A stretch of DNA of 64,000 nucleotides from an uncultured Nostoc sp. (GTDB lineage Bacteria > Cyanobacteriota > Cyanobacteriia > Cyanobacteriales > Nostocaceae), in NCBI RefSeq assembly GCF_937863485.1, contig NZ_CALMFY010000014.1, forward strand, positions 1 through 64,000, in the 5' to 3' direction. This document shows, in pieces, positions 8,120 through 16,877 of this stretch (position 1 is its first letter; each line of letters starts with the position of its first letter). Position numbers and translations under genes: made by a program. The notes beneath the pieces are model-generated. The model searched no databases. It had not been told where the DNA came from and saw nothing but the letters and a program-made list of their open reading frames with translations.

Positions 8120-9157
8120 CTAAGAAGTTGAGACAAAGCGATCGCGCCCCCCTGCCTTAGCTTCGTAGAGTGCTTTATCTGCCCACACAATCAAATCTAA
8201 AGGTGATGATTCCCAAGTAGGGACAACAGTCGCCACGCCCATACTCAGGGTGACATACTGACTCACTACAGACCCGTCATGAACAATTTGCAAATCTTTA
8301 ATTCCAGCTTGGATCACTTCGGCAATGTGAACTGCGCCAGATGCAGGGGTGTATGGCATAATCACAGCAAATTCTTCGCCACCATAACGCGCTACTAAAT
8401 CCTGATGTTTTTGTACCTTAAGGCTTAAGACAGCACCCACCTTTTGTAAACAGATATCCCCAGCAGGATGGCCATATCTATCGTTATAAAATTTAAAAAA
8501 GTCGATATCACACAAAATCATTGACAGGGGAGATTCCTTTTGTACGAGATTAATCCACTGAGTATTGAGATAATCGTCAAAGCGGCGACGATTAGCCAAC
8601 TCAGTTAAGCCATCTACATTGGCAAGGTGCTGCAAAGCTTGGTTTGCCGCCTCTAATTGTTTGTAAATTTGCGCTTCCTTTAGCAGTCGGCGCAACCGCT
8701 GGCGCAATACAGGCCAGTGAATTGGTTTAGTGACATAATCAGTTGCCCCTGCGTCAAAAGCAAGGTTTACGGATTCTTCATCGTCCAAGCATGTGATCAT
8801 TAATATGGGAGTGCGCTCCCATATCTTGGAGATCACAGTATTGTTAAGGGTTGAGTCAGTATCAAAGGTTTCAACGGCTGATTTTAATTTATTTTTGGCA
8901 ATTTGGAACAAGTGCTTACAGCAGGTAAAGCCATCCATTACAGGCATTACAGCGTCTAGCAAAACTATATCTGGTTTGATAGTCTCGTAAGCATCTAAAC
9001 ATTGCTTACCATCATTGACCTCGACCACTCGATAACCTTCTTTTTCCATAGCTTTACGCAAGAATACTCGAACACTCTTGTCATCATCAGCCACTAAAAT
9101 CAGGGGTGGTTGCTGTGATTGCTGCTTAGAATTAGAAAATGGGCTTATGCCTGACAT
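8120..9157 (-). CDS. Response regulator diguanylate cyclase (REC-GGDEF)
   Basis: 345 residues. The REC domain occupies about 18-155, with acidic pocket ADDD, phospho-acceptor Asp68 (VLLDAVMP) and Lys144 (TKPI). The loop around residues 85-112 is about 25 residues longer than usual. After a short coiled linker (about 155-178) the GGDEF domain starts at DGLTELANRRRFD and carries the active-site GGEEF (259-263). It should make cyclic di-GMP when phosphorylated. The inhibitory I-site position reads KHQD instead of RxxD, so product feedback may be weak. Start is ATG 9157. A small CBS-like fragment overlaps the start. The cognate kinase is not obvious. Confidence 0.9.
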   Translation of the reverse strand: MSGISPFSNSKQQSQQPPLILVADDDKSVRVFLRKAMEKEGYRVVEVNDGKQCLDAYETIKPDIVLLDAVMPVMDGFTCCKHLFQIAKNKLKSAVETFDTDSTLNNTVISKIWERTPILMITCLDDEESVNLAFDAGATDYVTKPIHWPVLRQRLRRLLKEAQIYKQLEAANQALQHLANVDGLTELANRRRFDDYLNTQWINLVQKESPLSMILCDIDFFKFYNDRYGHPAGDICLQKVGAVLSLKVQKHQDLVARYGGEEFAVIMPYTPASGAVHIAEVIQAGIKDLQIVHDGSVVSQYVTLSMGVATVVPTWESSPLDLIVWADKALYEAKAGGRDRFVSTS

Positions 9158-9345
9158 GAGTTACCTTCCACTTGCAGGACTATCCTGAAAAAGGCTGTGC
9201 AACTCGATCGCATGGCGGCGATCGCTCTTTTCATCAATGCCAGGATTTGCGGCAAAGGTGTGTCGGGCTTCACAATCAACTGTTTTTTGACACTAGACTG
9301 TTCAATATTAGTGAGCCAAGCAAGCGGTAGATAACTAAGTTGCAT
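9145..9345 (-). pseudogene. CBS-domain-like gene fragment
   Basis: A 66-residue frame from ATG 9345 (in-frame TTG at 9375). The segment VKKQLIVKPDTPLPQILALM resembles the first strand and helix of a CBS domain of the kind that heads cyanobacterial multi-sensor kinases. What follows does not continue the fold, so I read it as a remnant. Its end overlaps the start of the diguanylate cyclase gene by 13 bases. It could also be a genuine short leader protein. Confidence 0.35.
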
Positions 9346-9956
9346 AGACAATCTATAATTGGAACATGAAGGCAATTGTTACCTTTTTGTTCGGCTATGG
9401 TTATGGAAGGAAATGTTACTTTTATATTTCCCCATTCTTAAAGTCAAATTGCAATTTTTTTGAAAATTGCAAATGCACACCTTAATTATTGAGTTCTGTA
9501 GTTAGTTTATAAACTTGGTGAGACAAGGCAAAGCAATTGCCAAAGCGTGCTCAGAAGATAGCTAATACTAAAGACTAATATCACCTGGCTTAAATTTATT
9601 TAGTCTATTCACAAGGCTTGCAGAGGTTTAGTATAATTACATAAGATTAAGTTAAGCTTTGCATTCAGCTTAATTCTCAAGTCATTCTGAGTGAATAACT
9701 TAAGTAAAAATTCTTCTTGAATTCGATTCAGTATATCTAGTTATATTAAAAAATAGTTTGTTTCTTCGGAAAGACAGCAATTTAGTTACTAAGGTTATAT
9801 TAAATATATATACTAAATAAAAATTAATATCTTTAACAACTAAACCCGATAATTTGTTTACAGACAGCAGATAAAACCGCCATATTTTTGACGATACAAA
9901 CAACTAGATGTTTTTATAAGAAATCAAAACTTATTTACGTTTACTAAATCTTTAAA
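9346..9956. other. AT-rich intergenic stretch, no gene seen
   Basis: Divergent gap upstream of both the diguanylate cyclase side and the CRR7 gene. Very AT-rich, especially 9640-9900. The one longer frame (9700-9903, minus) has no family signal and unusual composition and was rejected. No hairpin or repeat family seen. Confidence 0.5.
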
Positions 9957-10217
9957 ATGCCAGACTCATTAATGTATCAGCAGGATCATTTTGTTGTTCT
10001 AGAAACAAATCAGCCCGAACAATTTCTGACACAATCAGAGTTATTAGAAAAGCTCAAAACAACTCTCCAACAACTCATAATTCAAGATTTGCCGCCTGAC
10101 TTGCAAAAGTTTGATTCTGTGGAAGCTCAAGCACAATATTTACTCGATACCAGCTGCGAATTAGATATTGGTCCTGGGCAATATTTACAGTGGTATGCAG
10201 TTCGTTTAGAAAAGTAA
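9957..10217 (+). CDS. CRR7-like protein (NDH-1 related)
   Basis: 86 residues from ATG. The sequence HFVVLETNQPEQFLTQSELL followed by KFDSVEAQAQYLLDTSCEL and the end GPGQYLQWYAVRLEK matches the short family of chlororespiratory reduction 7 (CRR7) proteins, conserved from cyanobacteria to chloroplasts. In plants CRR7 is needed for accumulation of the NAD(P)H dehydrogenase-like complex; the role in cyanobacteria is assumed to be similar. It stands alone in a repeat-rich region. A second NDH-1 gene, ndhS, lies about 43 kb away. Confidence 0.8.
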   Translation: MPDSLMYQQDHFVVLETNQPEQFLTQSELLEKLKTTLQQLIIQDLPPDLQKFDSVEAQAQYLLDTSCELDIGPGQYLQWYAVRLEK

Positions 10218-10334
10218 CTTTTTGGTCAGTTGTTTAGCAGAAAAGAAGTTAACGAAGAAGTAGCTTCCAATGCTCAATGACTTCCTAACGTTGCGTTATC
10301 CGTTGGTGTAGGCCGCACAACTCTTGGAGACGCT

Positions 10335-10476
10335 CTTGCTAGCAAGATCCCCGTAGGGGTACGGCATGGTTCAACTACTTGGGCTTACCTCGGCTTCGCT
10401 ACAACTCTTGTCTACTAGAGGCTGCGCCAAGGAGAGACTGGCGCTTAGGGCGTAGCTATGCCGCAGGCTTTACGGC
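10335..10476. repeat. Interspersed repeats (family B then inverted family A)
   Basis: CTTGCTAGCAAGATCCCCGT at 10335-10361 is the reverse complement of the unit at 7968-7994. The stretch 10431-10476 is the reverse complement of GCCGTAAAGCCTGCGGCATA and its continuation at 8042-8087. The order and orientation mirror the 7968-8087 cluster, as if the cluster had been copied in inverted form. Confidence 0.75.
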
Positions 10477-10645
10477 GTCGCTCAGAACAAGTTCAGTACA
10501 AATGCGCTCACCAGCTGCTCAGTAACCACCGTAGGCATTAGAACTTCTCCTAACGGAGACACTGCACGAACAGAGGAAGCAGGGGAGAAACCCTATACTT
10601 AAAAACCTTGTCATTACCAATATCAAATAAATCTTCCATTTCGTT

Positions 10646-10859
10646 GTTATCCCGCCTTGAAATAAATTCTGAGGCTAATAGCTTGCATTCCTCTCAAAAG
10701 GACTAAATACAATATTTTAAGCGATCTATATGGACATCCTTTGTGAAAGTGAAAATTGAAGTTCACGCTTAGTAAATAGAAGCTATTAGTCCAGAATTTA
10801 AGTTATGGGTGGGATGTCAATTAGCACAGCACTTTGACTGTTACATAAATGTGGGTAAC
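10646..10859. mobile_element. MITE-like element, copy 1
   Basis: About 214 bases beginning GTTATCCCGCC and ending GTGGGTAAC, so the ends form short imperfect inverted repeats (GTTA.CCC). The interior shares GACTAAATACAA, TATTTTAAG, GTCCA-related and GGGATG blocks in the same order with 53244-53463. It has no coding capacity. A structured non-coding element moved by a transposase in trans is the likeliest reading. Confidence 0.5.
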
Positions 10860-10909
10860 GACAAGCCATAAAGGTATGGCGTTTGGGTAAGGATAATTTT
10901 TGTTCTTAA

Positions 10910-11479
10910 CTATTGACTACTGACTAGTGACTCTTTTTTAGTATTGATCAGCGCTAACTCAATTGTATTTTCAGATGGCTGCGTTATTTGAATCTCCAAT
11001 CCAGGGCCAAAATAGTTGGTCATTTTTTCCTGCTTTTTTTGCCACACATCAATTGGTATTAGCGGAGAATCAAATTCCAAAATTAGGGCATAGTTGCCAT
11101 TAACTTCTGTTTCTCGCAACCCTGTGACTGTTGGTCTTTCCTGGTCTGTGGGACTCAAACCCAGAAAAGAAAGTGTTGTATCTAGATGAGAATCTTGACC
11201 ATAGCAATATCGGGTGATGTCTTTGCGAATTTTATTTTGAGTATCAGTTGCTTGCTGCTGGCGCAGTATCAATGCTGACGGTGATGTAGTTTGGCTAAAT
11301 GGTACTGGCTTAAGTTCATTAGCTTTCAGCGCTAGCCCTCCTAACAACAGAGGAATCCCGTAAAAAAATCCAACAAGATTGAGTGTGGCATTATTACCAG
11401 CATAGGCGACGAAGCCAATGATGGTTAATATGCCACCGATAGTTAAACCGAGTGTTCCCAAAGAGATTTGGCGTAGCAT
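10910..11479 (-). CDS. DUF2854 membrane protein
   Basis: 189 residues from ATG. The N-terminus LRQISLGTLGLTIGGILTII and the following segment with FFYGIPLLLGGLALKANELK give two closely spaced membrane helices, followed by a soluble domain (about residues 75-180) with alternating strands. This is the pattern of the DUF2854 family shared by cyanobacteria and plastids; its function is not known. The start is clear, and the next upstream gene is more than 300 bases away. No disruption seen. Confidence 0.85.
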   Translation of the reverse strand: MLRQISLGTLGLTIGGILTIIGFVAYAGNNATLNLVGFFYGIPLLLGGLALKANELKPVPFSQTTSPSALILRQQQATDTQNKIRKDITRYCYGQDSHLDTTLSFLGLSPTDQERPTVTGLRETEVNGNYALILEFDSPLIPIDVWQKKQEKMTNYFGPGLEIQITQPSENTIELALINTKKESLVSSQ

Positions 11480-11817
11480 GAGCTTAAATTAGTATAAAGT
11501 CTGAATACCTCAGTTTTATTATCATCGGCTATGAGTAACAAATTAGGAAAGAACATCGTCCCCAGGTGGTAATATTCAACCAACTCAAAATTGCCAGATT
11601 AAGACTGACACAAAGAGAAGTCAAGAGCTTCTGGCTTGGTTTCTCCGATCAGAGACGCTCTTGCTAGCTGGCTTTTGAGTAGGGGTACAGCAGACACGGA
11701 GAGTTTTTAAGGGAGTGAAAGTTAGTGTAGTAGAATTACTAAGGGCGGATAGTGCCCCAGAATGTTGGATTTTGAGTTAACTTTAAATTTAAAGGTAGTT
11801 AAAGATAGGAAAAAATA
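11480..11817. other. Intergenic stretch with a degenerate family B repeat
   Basis: Divergent gap between the DUF2854 gene and a small plus-strand gene. Positions 11650-11690 resemble a damaged family B unit (GACGCTCTTGCTAGCTGG then GAGTAGGGGTAC). An AGGA ribosome-binding site for the next gene lies about 8 bases before ATG 11818. Confidence 0.5.
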
Positions 11818-11991
11818 ATGGATGTACAGACTATAAAAGAACGAATTATCGTAGTTCAAAGCAAACGCGAGTACCTGTTAAGCCTACTAGAGCAACCTAA
11901 CCTGGGAACTTTAAGAGTTGACGTAAATCAGGCTTTGGAAGAACTGGATGAATTAATTGATGAATTTAGACGCACCATTCCGGTAGAGTAG
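11818..11991 (+). CDS. Small conserved-looking hypothetical protein (57 aa)
   Basis: An ATG preceded by GATAGGAAAAAATA opens a 57-residue frame reading MDVQTIKERIIVVQSKREYL and ending LEELDELIDEFRRTIPVE. It is strongly amphipathic and probably forms two helices, with an acidic C-terminal half. Codon use and the ribosome-binding site suggest a real gene. I do not recognise a family. It is convergent with the response regulator gene at 12121-12537. Confidence 0.55.
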   Translation: MDVQTIKERIIVVQSKREYLLSLLEQPNLGTLRVDVNQALEELDELIDEFRRTIPVE

Positions 11992-12120
11992 AAATTATCA
12001 AGAACTGCGTCGGTCTAACCGTCAACTTCAGGCTATACCGACGCTCCTGAGTAGGATTATTTCCTCAAATCCCCAGAATTGAACTAAGCTGAAGTTGGCA
12101 AAGCAACATACCTGTATCAT

Positions 12121-12537
12121 TTATCCTGCAACTGAACCATCTCCTGCACGCTGACCCAACTGCTTAACTAAGGCAATAAGTTCACTTGTAGGTACATCTT
12201 TCTTGCAAACGTCATCAAAGCTAGACATTGCCTTTGTCCCCTGAAAATTTACGTCTTCCACTGAGGAGTAAGCAAGGATCTGGGTGTTCGGAGATATAGC
12301 TTTAATGCGACTAGACGCACTCCAGCCATCCATGACTGGCATCTGTAAATCTAGAACAATTACGTCTGGATGGCAACGTTTAACCATTTCTATAGCTTCT
12401 TCACCATTACTAGCTAAACCTACTACTTGAATATTTTCCTGACAAGAAAAAACTAATTGTAAGGTTAAACGAGTCAGTTCGTGGTCATCAACTACTAGAA
12501 CACGCAAGGTAGAAAGCTCACAAGATAACATTAACAT
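12121..12537 (-). CDS. Single-domain response regulator
   Basis: 138 residues, essentially one REC domain: acidic pair at VVDDHE (Asp17-18), phospho-acceptor Asp63 (VLDLQMPVMDG), a Ser at the switch position (AYSS) and Lys112/113 (CKKD). The first ~105 residues resemble the NarL/LuxR group, but the DNA-binding output domain is absent, leaving only a 15-residue tail. It likely acts by phosphotransfer or protein contact. ATG 12537 is used; a second ATG two codons in is possible. The kinase at 15276-16724 is the nearest histidine kinase, but pairing is only a guess. Confidence 0.85.
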   Translation of the reverse strand: MLMLSCELSTLRVLVVDDHELTRLTLQLVFSCQENIQVVGLASNGEEAIEMVKRCHPDVIVLDLQMPVMDGWSASSRIKAISPNTQILAYSSVEDVNFQGTKAMSSFDDVCKKDVPTSELIALVKQLGQRAGDGSVAG

Positions 12538-12737
12538 TTAGAAAAAAGACAATTTTATTTAAAATAATGTCTCCAGTTTATGAGAATAAGTGCCAGCACT
12601 TACTCTATCTTATGGTTGAATAACTTGTGTGAACCCGTGACAAACAACTTAGATAACTTCTCAAAAAATTAAAGTTTTCTAAAAAAAAACTAAGCTGAGT
12701 TAGTTGTCAAGGTAGAAGTAACTGATTTTTTAATCAA

Positions 12738-14909
12738 TCAGGTTGAGGCTACACCAGTTGAGCGTAATGCCATATTCATGAGAATTTTTTGTGAATTAGC
12801 TTCTGGAGAATCATCATAGGGACGGCGTTGAATGTAAGTGCCATCAGCTTGTAATTCCCAAGCTTGGCGATTATCTGCGAGCATAATTCCCATGATTTCT
12901 TGCAAATCTTTTGCAATATCAGGGTCTTTCACTGGGGTAATTACTTCCACTCGGCGATCTAAGTTGCGGCGCATCCAGTCGGCACTGCCAATATAGATTT
13001 CCTCTTGTGTATTGTTATGAAAATAAAAAATCCGAGAATGTTCTAAAAAGCGACCGACAATGCTGATTATGCGAATGTTTTCACTAATGTCTTTGAGTCC
13101 TGGGCGCAAACAGCAAACACCCCTGATAATTAAGTCGATTTGCACTCCGGCGCGGGAAGCTTCATATAAAGTGGCGATGATTTGCGGATCGACTAAGGCA
13201 TTCATTTTGGCAACAATGCGTCCAGAAAATCCATTTTGAACATTTTCGATTTCGCGGTGAATTAGTGCCAAAAAGCGATCGCGCATATTCACAGGCGCAA
13301 CCAGCAACTCTCGATAAGACTTTTGCAGGGAGTATCCTGTCAAGAAATTAAATAAATCTGTGATGTCAGCAGCCAATTCCTCACGACAACTAAACAATCC
13401 CAAATCTGTATACAGCCGTGCCGTTTTCTGGTTATAGTTACCTGTGCCAATATGCACGTAGCGACGTATCCGGTCTTTTTCCCGTCGCACTACCATGACG
13501 GTTTTACTGTGGGTTTTTAGTCCCACTAGACCATAGACAACATGAACTCCAACTCTTTCTAGTCGTTTTGCCCAGTAAATATTATTCTCCTCATCAAACC
13601 GTGCCTTTAATTCCACCAGCACGGATACTTGCTTGCCATTTTCGGCAGCGGCGATTAAGGCGTTGACGATGGGCGAGTCGCCAGAAGTCCGGTAAAGAGT
13701 CATCTTGATGGCTAACACATTCGGATCATAGGCAGCATGGGTAATAAAGCGCACCACTGTAGTCGTAAAGGATTGATAGGGATGGTGTACTAGCAAATCC
13801 TTTTCCCGAATCACAGCAAAAAAGTCTTTTCCTTCGTCCGTCTCCAATGCATCTGGGTTTAAACTCGGTTCCCTCAGCCTTTGCAGGCGTAATGGTACAA
13901 CAGATTGACGTGGTGGATCTTTGAGTTCCGGCAGTGGTAATGCCATAAAATACATCAAATCTCGCAGGCCCAAAAGACCGTCTACTTCGTAAAGATCACT
14001 TTCTGTTAATTCCAAATCATGCAATAATCGCGATCGCACTATTTCAGGAGTTTGGGACTGAATTTCTAGCCGGACTGGACTCCCACCTAGCCGCCGTTTT
14101 CGCAATTCCTGTTCGATCGCTAACAACAAATCATCTGCTTCATCTTCTTCTAATACCAAATCGGCATCACGGGTAATGCGGAACGGATGATATTCTTGAA
14201 TATTCATCCCTGGAAATAGAGATTCCAAGTTATGAGCGATCGCTTGTTCTAAAGGCACTCCAGTCCAGTGGGCAGGTTTTTCGTTGTTCTGATCTCCCAA
14301 TTCAGGCGGTATTGGTAAAAATCGTGGTAGAACACTGGGGACTTTAACTCTGGCAAAGAATTCTTCTTCGGTGTCTGGGTTTTTGACCACAACAGCCAGA
14401 TTCAGACTGAGATTGGAAATAAAAGGAAAGGGATGACTAGGATCAACAGCCAAGGGAGTCAAAACTGGAAAGACTTGTTCCTCAAAATAACTGTTGAGAT
14501 GAGTCCGCTGTTTCTGATTCAAATCTATGTAATCCAGGATATGGATGCCTTGATTTATAAGTAGGGGACGAAGTACTTGCTCAAAATGTTGATGCTGTTT
14601 TTTTACATGAGGAATCAGGGTAGACCTAATATCATCTAGCTGTTGTTGTGGTGTCCGACCATCGGGAGTTAACAGGCTGACTTTTGCCTCTACTTGTTGC
14701 TTTAAAGCAGCAACGCGCACCATGAAAAACTCATCCAAATTAGAGTTAAAGATTGCCAAAAACTTCAGGCGTTCGAGAAGGGGGGTGCGATCGTCACAGG
14801 CTTCATGTAACACCCTGCTATTAAATTCTAACCAGCTTAACTCTCGGTTAAGATAATATTGTGGATCGTTTAAATTGATGGGATTGGCGCTTTTCTTCGA
14901 TTTTGCCAT
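12738..14909 (-). CDS. ppk1: Polyphosphate kinase
   Basis: 723 residues, full length for PPK1, which reversibly makes polyphosphate from ATP. The N-terminal domain begins YYLNRELSWLEFNSRVLHEA, the classic PPK1 start. The catalytic core includes IKMTLYRTSGDSPIVNAL, phospho-acceptor His467 in GLKTHSK, HIGTGNYN, and the second conserved His in LEHSRIFYFHN. The C-terminal end carries YIGSADWMRRNLDRRVEV. All key residues appear intact. In cyanobacteria it supports phosphate storage. A sensor kinase gene lies divergently 366 bases upstream; a link to phosphate sensing is possible but not shown. Confidence 0.96.
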   Translation of the reverse strand: MAKSKKSANPINLNDPQYYLNRELSWLEFNSRVLHEACDDRTPLLERLKFLAIFNSNLDEFFMVRVAALKQQVEAKVSLLTPDGRTPQQQLDDIRSTLIPHVKKQHQHFEQVLRPLLINQGIHILDYIDLNQKQRTHLNSYFEEQVFPVLTPLAVDPSHPFPFISNLSLNLAVVVKNPDTEEEFFARVKVPSVLPRFLPIPPELGDQNNEKPAHWTGVPLEQAIAHNLESLFPGMNIQEYHPFRITRDADLVLEEDEADDLLLAIEQELRKRRLGGSPVRLEIQSQTPEIVRSRLLHDLELTESDLYEVDGLLGLRDLMYFMALPLPELKDPPRQSVVPLRLQRLREPSLNPDALETDEGKDFFAVIREKDLLVHHPYQSFTTTVVRFITHAAYDPNVLAIKMTLYRTSGDSPIVNALIAAAENGKQVSVLVELKARFDEENNIYWAKRLERVGVHVVYGLVGLKTHSKTVMVVRREKDRIRRYVHIGTGNYNQKTARLYTDLGLFSCREELAADITDLFNFLTGYSLQKSYRELLVAPVNMRDRFLALIHREIENVQNGFSGRIVAKMNALVDPQIIATLYEASRAGVQIDLIIRGVCCLRPGLKDISENIRIISIVGRFLEHSRIFYFHNNTQEEIYIGSADWMRRNLDRRVEVITPVKDPDIAKDLQEIMGIMLADNRQAWELQADGTYIQRRPYDDSPEANSQKILMNMALRSTGVAST

Positions 14910-15047
14910 AACGATCTTAGGGTAGCCAGATGTAGCCTATACAGATGGATAACAATACACATAGTAAATTAAATCGGGCATCCAAGTGAAGCGGTTTGTC
15001 CTTAATTATCGCTTTTATCGATTGAAAAAATTAAAATATCAAAACAG

Positions 15048-15230
15048 TTATTTTTCTCGAGCTTCTTTTTTCTCTTCAGTTTCCTTAGCTGCGGTGGCAA
15101 TTGGCAATTGCAGATTTTGGTTGTAGACTAACTCTTTGTTAACTGCTACTTCTAAATTGGGTAAAGTATCGCTGTTAGTGATGCCATTTTGGATAGGAAC
15201 CCGTTCAACAAGATAAACTCCTTCTGGCAA
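15048..15230 (-). pseudogene. Fragment of an unrecognised gene
   Basis: A 60-codon frame with only a TTG start reads PEGVYLVERVPIQNGITNSD and ends in a charged KETEEKKEAREK tail. The residues upstream in frame (SELGN) and a neighbouring frame reading YNAEETALNKRV look like one coding sequence broken by a frameshift near 15235-15250. I do not recognise the family. Its broken N-terminal part overlaps the start of the histidine kinase gene on the opposite strand. Confidence 0.3.
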
Positions 15231-15275
15231 ATTCCCTAACTCGCTTATTTAAAGCAGTTTCTTCTGCATTGTAAT

Positions 15276-16724
15276 ATGTTTCAAACTACTCGTCGCCGTC
15301 TTGCCGTCTGGTACACTGCTATCACCGCTGTATTACTACTATTATTCGCCAGTGGAGTATATTTATATGTCCGCAGTACATTAATCGAGCGGATTGACGA
15401 TACCCTCAATCATGTAGTGGAAATTGTAGAGCGATCGCTTGTAGTTGAGCCGATCAATAATGATGTTGACAAATTTCGCATTAATCTAGAAGCCAGTTTT
15501 CGTGATAATGCCGACACTGTAGAAGATGACCATATTGACCTAGAATGGTTTAGTCCGACTGGTGAATTAGTTTGGTCAACGCTATCCGAACCACTAAATA
15601 TTCCCATTCGTGCTAACCGCACTGGCGAAACTGTACGCGTAGTCAAGGAAGAGAGTGAGAATTCAAAATTCAAAACTCAAAACTCAAAACTCAAAACTCA
15701 AAACTCAGCACTGTTATTGCGACAAGTTACCCAACGGGTGGAAATGGGACGGCAGGTATTAGGATATCTGCGTGTAAGCCATCCCTGGTTTGAAGTCACT
15801 AAACCCAGTCGCCAATTAATTTTTGATTTAGCGCTAGGTATTGGGTTAATGGTGCTTTGTGTCGGAGCAAGTGGTTGGTTTCTTTCGGGTAAAGCGATGG
15901 AACCTGTAGGTGAATCCTACCAACGCCTCAAACAATTTACTGCTGATGCTTCCCACGAACTTAGAAGTCCCATTACTTTGATTCAAACAAATGTGCAAGT
16001 TGCCCTTGCTGACTTGGATTTAGCAGAGACAGAAGCAACTACTTCTATGCAGTATCGCCAACAGTTAAAGGTGGTGGAACGGTTAACGCAGCGTTTGGGT
16101 AAGTTAGTCAATGACTTACTGTTTCTAGCACGGCAGGATAGTGGTATTAGCAAAGATATTTTTTCACCTTGTCCGCTGGATGCCTTGCTGATGGAAGTGG
16201 TTGAAGAACAAGAATTGTTAGTCCCTGAAAAAGAAATCACCCTTTCTCTAGATTTAGTTGACCCTCCCGCCTCAGAAACAAGCCCCGAATTACTGGAAAA
16301 TTGGTTTACTCTTGTAGGCAATTGGGATCAACTGGTGCGGCTGTTCACAAATTTAATTGCTAATGCCTTACATTACACTCCAGCAGGTGGACGGGTGAAA
16401 GTGGGATTGGCGCGGATAGAGGGAATAAATCGCCTTTCTGGATTACGTTACACCAGTGCTCAGTTGCAAGTTAAAGTGAGTGATACCGGAGTTGGAATTC
16501 CAGCAGAAGCACTACCACGCTTGTTTGACCGCTTTTATCGGGTAGATCCGGCACGGACTCATACAACTGGGAATACAGCTACAGCCAGTGCGACTGGTTC
16601 AGGATTGGGATTAGCGATCGCTCAAGCTATTGTCGAACATCATCAAGGTCATATTCAAGTTGAAAGTATCCAAGGCATTGGCACTACGTTTACTGTAACT
16701 TTACCAATAACTCTTGAGTCTTAA
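15276..16724 (+). CDS. Two-transmembrane sensor histidine kinase
   Basis: 482 residues. TM1 is at about 12-32 and TM2 at about 181-203, enclosing a ~150-residue extracytoplasmic sensor region. The DHp box is FTADASHELRSPITLI with phospho-acceptor His227. The HATPase domain has LFTNLIANALHYTPAGG, SDTGVGIP, and SGLGLAIAQAIVEHHQG. No HAMP domain is clear, although residues 203-222 could be a short one. The stimulus is unknown. The sensor region contains six tandem copies of a 7-bp repeat (15661-15702), giving the repeated peptide KxKTQNS at 131-144. A partner regulator is not adjacent. It is divergent from ppk1. Confidence 0.9.
   Translation: MFQTTRRRLAVWYTAITAVLLLLFASGVYLYVRSTLIERIDDTLNHVVEIVERSLVVEPINNDVDKFRINLEASFRDNADTVEDDHIDLEWFSPTGELVWSTLSEPLNIPIRANRTGETVRVVKEESENSKFKTQNSKLKTQNSALLLRQVTQRVEMGRQVLGYLRVSHPWFEVTKPSRQLIFDLALGIGLMVLCVGASGWFLSGKAMEPVGESYQRLKQFTADASHELRSPITLIQTNVQVALADLDLAETEATTSMQYRQQLKVVERLTQRLGKLVNDLLFLARQDSGISKDIFSPCPLDALLMEVVEEQELLVPEKEITLSLDLVDPPASETSPELLENWFTLVGNWDQLVRLFTNLIANALHYTPAGGRVKVGLARIEGINRLSGLRYTSAQLQVKVSDTGVGIPAEALPRLFDRFYRVDPARTHTTGNTATASATGSGLGLAIAQAIVEHHQGHIQVESIQGIGTTFTVTLPITLES
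15661..15702 (+). repeat. Heptanucleotide tandem repeat inside a kinase gene
   Basis: Two ATTCAAA units followed by four ACTCAAA units, 42 bases in all, so exactly 14 codons and the frame is kept. It encodes KFKTQNS-KLKTQNS. The same heptamer family is common in noncoding DNA of Nostoc-type genomes (compare 56738-56770). Confidence 0.95.
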
Positions 16725-16877
16725 TTCGGCAAGAAATATTTGTTTCCTGTGATAGATGTAGAAAATTAAATAAATTGACTACTTTATATAATAACAATTG
16801 CAGTATTTAGCCGCATTAAATTTGCTGTTTAAAAACTATTAAAAAAATAAGTGTTTTTTTAGGAGTCCACAAAGAAT

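Larger units (their letters stand above)
10218..10909. other. Intergenic repeat cluster
   Basis: About 700 bases without a gene between crr7 and the DUF2854 gene. It holds a family B unit (10335-10361), a family A unit in reverse orientation (10431-10476) and a MITE-like element (10646-10859) with a diverged partner at 53244-53463. Confidence 0.7.

Noticed and set aside
9700-9903. 67-codon minus-strand frame in AT-rich DNA
   Set aside because: Composition is that of noncoding DNA, and there is no plausible ribosome-binding site or motif.
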